Assembly: GCA_032718475.1 (NCBI GenBank)
Contig: JAUCBJ010007854.1
Coordinates: 62,001 to 126,000, forward strand
Source: Nemertoderma westbladi
Taxonomy: Eukaryota > Xenacoelomorpha > Nemertodermatida > Nemertodermatidae
Direction: 5' to 3'
Length of the DNA: 64,000 bases
Shown: positions 9,529 to 18,420 of the stretch, one piece after another
Position numbering within the stretch: the stretch's first letter is position 1
Layout: each line of letters starts with the position of its first letter
Program-made: the position numbers and the translations under genes
Notes under the pieces: model-generated
Database searches by the model: none
Told to the model about the DNA's origin: nothing
What the model saw: only the letters and a program-made list of their open reading frames with translations

Positions 9529-10700
9529 AAATCAACCAAACCCAAACGTTAAACTGAATGAATTGAAACTTGAATTTTAACATCAATTTTTAACGTTATT
9601 TTGAAACGTCTGACATTGGTTAAATTTAATCATGTACATAAATCACTAAACCCAAACGTTAAACAGATGTTGAATTTTAACATCAATTTTTAACGTTATT
9701 TTGAAACGTCTGACATTGGTTAAATTTAATCATGTACAAAAATGACTAAACCCAAACGTTAAACAGATGTTGAATTTTAACATCAATTTTTAACGTTATT
9801 TGAAACGTCTGACATTGGTTAAATTTAATCATGTACAAAAATGACTAAACCAAAACGTTAAACTGACGTTGAATTTTAACATCAATTTTTAACGTTATTT
9901 TGAAACGTCTGACATTGGTTAAATTTAATCATGTACAAAAATGACTAAACCCAAACGTTAAACAGATGTTGAATTTTAACATCAATTTTTAACGTTATTT
10001 TGAAACGTCTGACATTGGTTAAATTTAATCATGTACAAAAATGACTAAACCCAAACGTTAAACTGACGTTGAATTTTAACATCAATTTTTAACGTTATTT
10101 TGAAACGTCTGACATTGGTTAAATTTAATCATGTACAAAAATGACTAAACCCAAACGTTAAACAGATGTTGAATTTTAACATCAATTTTTAACGTTATTT
10201 TGAAACGTCTGACATTGGTTAAATTTAATCATGTACAAAAATGACTAAACCCAAACGTTAAACTGACGTTGAATTTTAACATTAATTTTTAACGTTATTT
10301 TGAAACGTCTGACATTGGTTAAATTCAATCATGTACATAAATCACTAAACCCAAACGTTGAATTTTAATATACATTTTTAACGTTATTTTGAAACGTCTG
10401 ATGTTGGTTAAATTCAATCATGTACATAAATCACTAAATCCAAACGTTGAATTTTAACATAGATTGTTAACGTTATTTTGAAACGTTTGACATTGGTTAA
10501 ATTCAATCATGTACATAAATCACTAAACCCAAACGTTGAATTTTAATATACATTTTTAACGTTATTTTGAAACGTCTGATGTTGGTTAAATTTAATCATG
10601 AACATAAATCACTAAACTCAATATTAAACAAACGTTGAAATTTAACATCGATTTTTAATGTTAATTTAAAACGTCTGACATTGGTTAAATAGAATCATTC
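9529..10700. repeat. 100-bp satellite, decaying to 89-bp units
   Basis: About twelve AT-rich tandem units with recurring AAACGTT, TTTTAACATCAATTTTTAAC and GACATTGGTTAAATTTAATC. Unit marks fall at 9661, 9761, 9860, 9960, 10060, 10160 and 10260 (period 100, one unit 99). From the third onward CAGATG and CTGACG versions alternate, giving a 200-bp higher-order unit. After 10350 the unit is 89 bp (marks at 10351, 10440, 10529). AACGTT, itself a palindrome, occurs about twice per unit. No coding potential. Confidence 0.92.
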
Positions 10701-10813
10701 TTTGTATAGAAAATTGTAATGTAATTTAGTCACGTTAATATTTATTGCACCAGGCCCCCGGAATATAGTGTTGTAATTCAGTGTCATGCAACTATCTATC
10801 AAGTTGTACCTTG

Positions 10814-11300
10814 TGGTCTTACTTTTGTACCTGGGGGGGGGGGGGGGGTGTGGCGTGTGGTCTGGTCTTACTTTTGTACTAGGGGGTCTTACATTTGTTC
10901 CAGGGGGGTCTTACTTTTCTACCAGGGGGACTTACTTTTGTACCTGGGGTGTCTTACTTTTGTACCTGAGGGGGGAGGTCTTACTTTTGTACCTGGGGGT
11001 CTTACTTTTGTTCCAGGGGAGTCTTACTTTTGTCCCAGGGGGGTCTTACTTATGTACTTGGGGGGGGGGGGGCTTAATTTTGTACCTGGAGGCGTCATAC
11101 TGTTGTACCTGGGGTGGGTCTTACGTTTGTACCTGGGGGCCTTACGTTTGTACCTTGGGGGGGGGGGGGGTCTTACGTTTGTACCTGGGGGTCTTGTTTT
11201 GTACCTGGGGTGGGTCTTACCTTTGTACCAGGGGGATTTACTTTTGTACCAGGGCGGGGAAGAGGGGGGGGGGGGTCTTACTTTTGTAGGGTCTTTGGTC
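10814..11300. repeat. G-run minisatellite
   Basis: Degenerate tandem units of roughly 22-30 bp: GTCTTACTTTTGTACC followed by a run of 4-14 G. The overlapping plus-strand open frames at 10786-11342 are by-products of the repeat. The strand asymmetry (G runs only on plus) and long G runs give potential for G-quadruplex formation. Confidence 0.9.
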
Positions 11301-12989
11301 TTAAGGTGTTGGGTCTTAGGTCTTTATTTTGTACTCCCATAATATAACTACTTGTAAAAGCTTCTGTGGGATATAACTGGCCCCTTTTGCTTCGCAATCC
11401 AGTTTCCCCCCAGGCGCTGGAATACTCTAAAAAGGTTCTCTAACTGTATATATATTCCCCTCGCCCGCAAGGTACCGTTACAGGTGTTTTAACGGACATA
11501 AAAGTCATTCTGCTATATACGTGTTTTGGCGGACATGGTAAGGCAAAAAACCTGTAATGCACCAACTACCTTTCACAGCTTAGCCGTGATGATTCATATT
11601 ACGACATCTAACAGCTGGTTGCTGACATGGAAACAGCCATTGGATGCATGGTTCTTTGTTTGGCTTGAGCCAATCAGAGCGATTTTTCCTGTCGACGTGT
11701 AGCTTTTCAGCCGATCATAAGGAGAGTGTTCAGTCTTACTGCTCTTACTTGATACTTTGTTGTTATTGCTGTCTAAGCCAGAAACACCGGCTTTTTGGGA
11801 AGAACTCTAGTAAACTGCTTAGATTATAGAAAGTATAACTGTTACCGGCGGTGTTACCTCACTTAATTTAACTGCACTAATCATATTGTTTGTACTGCTA
11901 TTTACCGTCAGTTATTAATTGTATCTATTTGTTGATGGAAATATTGCTCTTTGGAGAATACGGATAAATCACCCAAAATTCCCAATTTTCTTGATACACT
12001 ACAGGTTAGAGAGGCGGGCTATATATAACAATTGCGATTTATATCAATGTGGTGTGTATTGAATCTAATGTTATTTAGTAGACACTACCTGAGTCAATTG
12101 CTGTTCTCTTTATGTGTGATCAAATATACTGACGGTCGGCAGAATAGTGTGCATGATTGTGAGTGTGATGTGACTGGTAACAAAGCATTTCCTAAAGAAT
12201 GCGACTTATACTTTAATCATAAGCCTTATCGTTGCGTTTAGTATAAGTCCTAGCTCTGTTTAAATAGATAGAGCGCCACGTCCTAAAGGAACTGTTAATA
12301 TTTCCCGAAAGTTAATAATATCTGTCAGAAATTACATATTAGTGATCTATCGAATAATACAATAGGCTTACACTGCAACCTTACACTGCAATAATAAAAT
12401 CTAAGCATCCGAATTCAGCCTCCCGGGTGTAGATCCATCGGGTGAATGATCGCGCATGGGCTGGCTTCGGCTAATGTTTTGTTTATTAGCATAAAATATT
12501 GTCGTATGCTAAAGGTGTGTTAATTAACTAAAAGACATATAAATTTTGGCAGGTTAAACTGCTAAAGGTCTTCAAAAGCGCGAACAGTAACAGTTACTTT
12601 GTATTGCAGTGTAAGCATTAAATACAGTTTAATACTGTTCTGTCGAACAGTAACAGTTATAATCTTATTGCAGTAGGCAATAAGGTTGCAAAATACCGTA
12701 GTGACTGGTAAAACTGAACCGGTACTTCTGTAGGTCAGTAGGCCTAACTGTCATCACCGGTACCGGTACTGCTGTACAAGTACATTTAGTATTATTTCGA
12801 TTGTGATCTATTGTATATTGTAGGCTGCCAGGGGAATAGGGATTGATCACCCCTCATTCTTTTGTATAGTTTACTTATTTCTGTCGGTTTTATTTACTAG
12901 TAGGCTAATATTGAGCAGAAGGCGTGTGACCCTGCTCAGATTGTTCAGATAATTGTAGGCTGAGCTGCTGTCTGACTGTTGTTGAGTTT

Positions 12990-13500
12990 GGAGAGATTGC
13001 GGTGTGTGTAGAGTTGGTCTGATAAAGTGCCGTTAGTAAGTTGGGGCAGCCATATGCTGAAGGTCAATCCCCTCTTAAAGAATAAGTCGTACTACCGTGT
13101 TAGAACGCATACTAACTAACAGTTTCAGAATCTGCATATACTGTAGTTTATTTAGGCTTGATTGTAGTCTGTCAGTGTTTTAGCCTGTGTTTGTTTGTGT
13201 GGTCTGTTCAGGTACCGTAATAGTTATTACTCAAATATTTGTAGGCTGGATTGTTGTCTAGCTATTTTTAGGTCTGAAGGGATTGCTGCGTGTGTAGAGT
13301 TGGTCTGATAAAGTGCCGTTAGTAAGTTGGGGCAGCCATAAGCTGTAAGGTCAATCCCCTCTTAAAGAGTAAGTCGTACTACCGTGTTAGAACGCATACT
13401 AACTAACAGTTTCAGAATCTGCACATACTGTAGTTTGTTTAGGCTTGATAGTAGTTTGCCAGCGTTTGGTTTGTATTTGTTTCAGTATTCTGTACGGGTA
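12990..13500. repeat. 286-bp tandem duplication in the left arm
   Basis: Two copies (marks at 13005 and 13291) sharing a strongly conserved block of about 170 bp that runs from GTGTAGAGTTGGTCTGAT through TAAGTCGTACTACCGTGTTAG to CAGTTTCAGAATCTGCA. Each copy can form a hairpin: GGGG, CAGC, 5-base loop, GCTG, CCCC (13043-13072 and 13329-13359). Confidence 0.88.
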
Positions 13501-14700
13501 GCGTAATATTTATTATTCAGAGTTTATGCGATTATTCGCAACATTCATGTCCCCAAGTTTATTCCTACAGTAATTGTGCTTGTTATACATACCGTTATAG
13601 TTAAACTAACCCCGGTACTACATCAGGGCTGCTCGGCGTAGGTAAAGACTGGAGATTTTGTGCTTCGGTCACTCCAGCAGATGCCGTGGTTCTTTTAACT
13701 GTTCAAGTATATTTAACTACTGATTATTTGTTATACCGGTACTTGTACCTAATTTAGGGTTTAGTGTACAGTGCTTTCCGAAGTAATTAGTGTAGGCAGT
13801 ATATTTGTGTTGTAAAGTGGTTGATAGGCACATTCGTTAGCTCTATTAGCTTCTGGGTAGGAACAATCCGTGATACATAACGTAGTACCTATAGCGATAC
13901 GGTTATAGGTCGTCAGGCGGTGGTATTTTCCTATCTGGACAGTACAATATATTTACTACTACTTATTATTTAAATACCGTAGTACCCTGTCCTTTGTAAT
14001 AACCAGAAATCTAACCCTTTGTTGGACTGGTTTGTAGACTTCCTGTAAAATTACCCTAAAAATTTCGTACGTAATATTTTGTTGTGTTTAATTAGAGAAT
14101 TAATCTCACCCGTATCGTAAGTAATTTGTAGTATTAAGTAACTTAGGTAAATTAGAATTATCAGTTTTAGTGTCAAATAAATAGCACTTCACTGAGAGCG
14201 CACAGCTTCTGTGTAGTGACTCCCCCAGAAATAATAACATTTATTTCAAATATTGACAAAAACCCATTTTAAACGGGTATATAAATATTATAAATCAACT
14301 CAAACGATTTATAAATAGTAGGCCTGCCATACAACAACTAGGTCTCAATATCAGTTGGACTACTGCTTAAATAACGGTAATAAAGTAAGTTAAAGTAACC
14401 AAGTAACCCTAAAATATTCAGAAATTCAATTATTCTAAAATAATTGACATACCGGTATTTACCATAGGCTTATTATATTTATTTCTATAAATTTGAGCTG
14501 AAATCATACCGGTATTCTGTAATTAATTCTAGTAATAATTATACTTATATATACTATAAGTGTCAGCTGTATACCGGTATTCACGATAGGCCTATTATAT
14601 ATTTATATATATTTGTGCTAAAATTATATACCGGTACTCTGTGACAAATCTAGTCTGTAATAATACTTATATATATATTATAAGCATACCGGTATTCTAA

Positions 14701-14718
14701 TATATTATATATATATCA
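14701..14718 (+). promoter_or_regulatory. Possible TATA region of the inward ORF (left arm)
   Basis: Run TATATTATATATATATCA about 115 bases 5' of the ATG at 14832. The same run followed by CACG lies at the equivalent place in the right arm. The region is AT-rich in general, so this is only suggestive. Confidence 0.3.
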
Positions 14719-14831
14719 CGCTACACTGAGTAGCAGTATCGGTAATTAATTATTAGGCTAACAGTGATACTGAATTACTAGACTTGCTTTAACTGTAATA
14801 TAGCAGTAGGCATTCGACTGTACAATCAAAC

Positions 14832-15791
14832 ATGGCTGACACAAGGCAAACTCTGTCAGATAGTCTCCTAGAAACAACAGCCTGTTTCTCAGATCAAAGT
14901 GTAGAGAATCCCAGACCGAGGTCTGAAACCCCTCATACTGTAAGAAGGGCAACCCCTGCAGTGGTTGTGTCAGAACCTAGGTTGGTAGAAAAGATTTCGC
15001 AATTTGCGAAGTTAGTGAAGCGCCGTTGGTCTGCCATAGGCACTCGGGCCCAAGTCAAGCGGGATCAAGAAGAAGCTATAAAACAGCAGCAACCTCCTAG
15101 CCAAGAACCTAGTTCTCAGCGGCCCGATAGCTCCAGTAGTTCGGATACTGTTGAGCGGACGCCCGAACGCGGAGCGAAGATGGCGGATACGGTTTATGAT
15201 GAGCGGCCAACCTATGAAGAATCAACCGACGCCACTTCTTCTCAAGTGGAAAGTGAGGTGGAAAGCGAAGTGGAAAGTGAGGTGGAAAGCGAAGTGGAAA
15301 GCGAGGTGGAAAGCGAAGTGGAAAGCGAATTAACATCAGCAGAGAAGCCGCGAACTAGAGACGCTATCGACATTTATTTGTCCGACTATCAGCGATTCCT
15401 AGGAGACGAAGAGTTGAGGAGACGGCTGTCTGGACTTTCCCCTAATAGTGAAGGAACCAAGCTTGTGTTGGACTCAATCGATGCCGAAATGTTAGCTGCA
15501 AACCAAGCTGAATGTGATGAAAAACTCCGCCTCATTAGAGTCCGAGAAGAACAAGTAAAGAAAGAATGGATAGAGAAAAGAAAGGTGGCAGCAGCAGCGG
15601 CGGCAGAAGCAGAAGCAGAAAGAAAAGCAGCAGCGGCAGAAGCAGAAGCAGAAAGAAAAGCAGCAGTGGCAGAAGCAGAACGTAGAGCTTCTGAGGAGAC
15701 TATCCAATTGGAGTTGGAAAATCTGCAAGAGACGCAAGACAGTATAAATAAACAGTTTACTGCTAATCAAATGCAGATGATGAGAAAATGA
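14832..15791 (+). CDS. Core protein with VESE repeats and Ala/Glu-rich coiled coil
   Basis: A 319-codon frame from ATG 14832. Residues 1-25 are duplicated in the opposite arm (16569, minus strand) with mostly silent changes, which fixes this start. Around residues 55-75 there is a basic stretch (KLVKRRWSAIGTRAQVKR). Residues 139-166 are seven V-E-S-E units encoded by a 12-bp repeat. Residues about 177-235 form a non-repetitive acidic helical region (DIYLSDYQRFLGDEELRRRL). From about 236 to the end the protein is highly charged and Ala/Glu rich (EAEAERKAA repeats), a likely coiled coil. No enzyme motif, zinc knuckle or membrane segment is visible. The frame ends TGA at 15789, but the same frame stays plausible for 28 more codons (KSTPKRQGYTSSEESEPP), so the stop may be a mutation. 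I do not recognise the family; a gag-like or other structural protein is possible. Confidence 0.6.
   Translation: MADTRQTLSDSLLETTACFSDQSVENPRPRSETPHTVRRATPAVVVSEPRLVEKISQFAKLVKRRWSAIGTRAQVKRDQEEAIKQQQPPSQEPSSQRPDSSSSSDTVERTPERGAKMADTVYDERPTYEESTDATSSQVESEVESEVESEVESEVESEVESEVESELTSAEKPRTRDAIDIYLSDYQRFLGDEELRRRLSGLSPNSEGTKLVLDSIDAEMLAANQAECDEKLRLIRVREEQVKKEWIEKRKVAAAAAAEAEAERKAAAAEAEAERKAAVAEAERRASEETIQLELENLQETQDSINKQFTANQMQMMRK
15246..15329 (+). repeat. 12-bp coding minisatellite (VESE x7)
   Basis: Seven in-frame 12-bp units GTGGAAAGYGAR, partly alternating AGTGAG and AGCGAA, giving a 24-bp superperiod. Confidence 0.92.
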
Positions 15792-16438
15792 AAATCTACT
15801 CCCAAACGCCAGGGCTATACTTCATCGGAGGAAAGCGAACCACCGATCCTGAAGGCGGAGGAAATAGATCTCGTCTAAGCAGGCATAGAAAAACATCTTA
15901 CCGTCACAAATTGCCTGATTTGCCCCCAGCTGTTAAAAGACAACTAACTAGCACAGACTTAGGTAGTGTAGAACCCATAGAACAATTTCTTCAGGTCAAA
16001 AGACTCCCTACTATAGTCGATGAGCCTGAAATAATTAGGCCTGTCGTTCCCAAAGTCACTCCTGTGCTAGAGACCCCTGCACTTCCAGAGCTTAACTCTA
16101 AATTCCCTTTACACTGTAAACTTGTAACTGCCTGTACCCGGTGGAACAGTCCATGCAAATACCCTGTCCTGAGCATTGAGAGAGGAATCAAAGATTTGTC
16201 TCCCGTCGTCCCGCGTCAACCCGGTACAATGTTGGCGACTCCCGCTTCGGCGGTTGAGTGGGTAGAGGAGGGACGGCGGGGAATGAACCTCCTGCTCGGA
16301 CAGATGCAGGAGACTGTCCACCAGCTTAAGGGAACAGTAAGGGAAAGTAGGGCAGAGTTGCAAGAAGTGCAGCAAAGTATCGCGCTGGAACGCGACAAAT
16401 TAGTCAATATACAAAAGGGCATACCAATACCCCTGTAA
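15788..16438 (+). CDS. Second core frame with C-terminal coiled coil
   Basis: A 216-codon frame whose ATG overlaps the TGA of the preceding frame in an ATGA. The first 25 or so residues look less coding-like than the alternative frame over the same bases, so the true protein probably enters this frame near 15865 by a frameshift or splice rather than starting at 15788. Recognisable features are the proline-rich KLPDLPPAVKRQL, VEPIEQFLQVKRLPTIVDEP, a VVPKVTPVLETPALPEL segment, then a C-terminal helical stretch (GMNLLLGQMQETVHQLKGTV ... EVQQSIALERDKL) that would form a coiled coil. Stop at 16436-16438, directly before the right inverted arm. Together with the first frame it may once have been one protein of about 535 residues. 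Family not recognised. Confidence 0.5.
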   Translation: MKIYSQTPGLYFIGGKRTTDPEGGGNRSRLSRHRKTSYRHKLPDLPPAVKRQLTSTDLGSVEPIEQFLQVKRLPTIVDEPEIIRPVVPKVTPVLETPALPELNSKFPLHCKLVTACTRWNSPCKYPVLSIERGIKDLSPVVPRQPGTMLATPASAVEWVEEGRRGMNLLLGQMQETVHQLKGTVRESRAELQEVQQSIALERDKLVNIQKGIPIPL

Positions 16439-16467
16439 CATTGTGTCAACCTGTTAGGTCTGAAGTA

Positions 16468-16569
16468 TTACATGCGCAAGGTGTGGATTATTCGCTCCAC
16501 ACTCCTATCTGAATCACAGATAGTGGTCTCGATCAGACTGTCCGACAGGTTTTGCTGAGTGTCAGACAT
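16468..16569 (-). pseudogene. Truncated right-arm copy of the core protein start
   Basis: Minus-strand ATG at 16569 opens 33 codons: M-S-D-T-Q-Q-N-L-S-D-S-L-I-E-T-T-I-C, then D-S-D-R-S-V-E, ending H-T-L-R-M stop. Against the left-arm start, my hand count over 25 codons gives 10 identical codons, 8 silent changes and 7 amino-acid changes. The match fades after residue 25 although H-T-[VL]-R recurs after a gap. The arm therefore carries the start of a coding region pointing toward the core, convergent with the left copy. Confidence 0.7.
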
Positions 16570-16682
16570 ATTTAGTTATACAGTTGAATGTCTACTACTA
16601 TAATTTCAGTTAAAGCAAATCTAGTAATTCAGTATGACCACAAGCCTAGCGATTTATTACCGGTACCGTTACTCAGGGGAAC

Positions 16683-16702
16683 GTGATATATATACAATAT
16701 AT
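16683..16702 (-). promoter_or_regulatory. Possible TATA region of the inward ORF (right arm)
   Basis: Minus-strand AATATATTGTATATATATCA, about 115 bases 5' of the ATG at 16569, matching the left-arm position. Confidence 0.3.
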
Positions 16703-17929
16703 TAGAATACCGGTATGCTTATAATATATAAGTATTATTACAGACTAGATTTGTCACAGAGTACCGGTATATAATTTTAGCACAAATATATATATATATA
16801 TAGTAGGCCTATAATGAATACCGGTATACAGCTTACACTTATAGTATATAAGTATAATTCTGGACTAGAATTAATTACAGAGTACCGGTATGATTTCAGC
16901 TCAAATTTATAGAAATAAATATAATAAGCCTATGGTAAGTACCGGTATGTCAATTATTTTTAGAATAATTGAATTTCTGAATATTTTGGGGTTACTTCGT
17001 TACTTTAACTTACTTTATTACCGTTATTTAAGCAGTAGTCCAACTGACAGTGAGACCTAGTTGTTGTATGGCAGGCCTACTATTTATAAATCGTTTGAGT
17101 TGATTTATAATAGATATATACCCGTTTAAAAGGGGTTTTGACAATATTTGAAATAAATGTTATTATTTCTGGGGGTCACTACACAGAAGCTGAACGCTCT
17201 CAGTGAAGTGCTATTTATTTGACACTAAAACTGATGATTCTAATTTACCTAAGTTACTTAATACTACGAATTACTTACGATACGGGTGAGATTAATTCTC
17301 TAATTAAACACAACAAAATATTACGGACGAAATTTTTAGGGTAATTTTACAGGAAGTCTACAAACCAGTCTAACAAAGGGTTAGATTTCTGGCTATTACA
17401 AAGGACAGGGTACTACGGTATTTAAATAATAAGTAGTAGTAAATATATTGTACTGTCCAGATAGGAAAATACCACCGCCTGACGACCTATAACCGTATCG
17501 CTATAGGTACAACGTTATGTATCACGGATTGTTCCTACCCAGAAGTTAATAGAGCTAACGAATGTGCCTATCAACCACTTTACAACACAAATATACTGCC
17601 TACACTAATTACTTCGGAAGGCACTGTACTCTAAACCCTAAATTAGGTACAAGTACCGGTATAACAAATAATCAGTAGTTAAATATACTTGAACAGTTAA
17701 AAGAACCACGGCATCTGCTGGAGTGACCGAAGCACAAAGTCGTCAGTCTTTACCTACGCCAAGCAGCCCTGATGTAGTACCGGGGTTAGTTTAACTATAA
17801 CGGTATGTATAACAAGCACAATTACTGTAGGAATAAACTTGGGGACATGAATGTTGCGAATAATCGCATAAACTCTGAATAATAAATATTACGCTACCCG
17901 TACAGAATACTCAAACAAATACAAACCAA

Positions 17930-18420
17930 ACGCTGGCAGACTACTATCAAGCCTAAACAAACTACTGTATGTGCAGATTCTGAAACTGTTAGTTAGTATG
18001 CGTGCTAACACGGTAGTACGACTTACTCTTTAAGAGGGGATTGACCTTACAGTGTTGACTGCCCCAACTTACTAACGGCACTTGATCAGACCAACTCTAC
18101 ACACGCAGCAATCCCTTCAGACCTAAAAATAGCTAGACAACAATCCAGCCTACAAATATTTGAGTAATAACTATTACGGTACCTGAACAGACCACACAAA
18201 CAAACACAGGCCAAAACACTGGCAGACTACGATCAAGCCTAAATAAACTACGGTATATGCAGACTCTGAAACTGTTAGTTAGTATGCGTGCTAACACGGT
18301 AGTACGACTTACTCTTTAAGAGGGGATTGACCTTACAGTGTTGACTGCCCCAACTTACTAACGGCACTTTATCAGACAAACTCTACACACGCCGTAATCT
18401 CTCCAAACCCAACCACAGTC
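17930..18420. repeat. 286-bp tandem duplication in the right arm
   Basis: Inverse counterpart of the left-arm duplication with the same 286-bp spacing (GGGG marks at 18036 and 18322). Both copies have the hairpin with CAGT and ACTG in place of the left arm's CAGC and GCTG, a paired change. Presence in both arms means the duplication predates arm divergence or is homogenised by conversion. Confidence 0.88.

Larger units (their letters stand above)
11348..14950 (+). repeat. Left inverted arm
   Basis: About 3.6 kb, AT-rich, no convincing gene apart from the start of the inward ORF at 14832. It contains the 286-bp tandem duplication at about 12990-13500, many ACCGGT palindromes at 14440-14700 and a TATA-like run near 14701. 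A 69-codon frame at 12032-12241 is not preserved in the other arm (a deletion interrupts it), so it is probably not a gene. Confidence 0.85.

Noticed and set aside
10786-11342. Three overlapping plus-strand frames of 77-167 codons
   Set aside because: They are translations of the G-run minisatellite in different frames (LTFVPGG repeats) with no independent coding evidence.
12032-12241. 69-codon frame in the left inverted arm
   Set aside because: The right-arm counterpart has a deletion in the same region and other differences, so the reading frame is not preserved.
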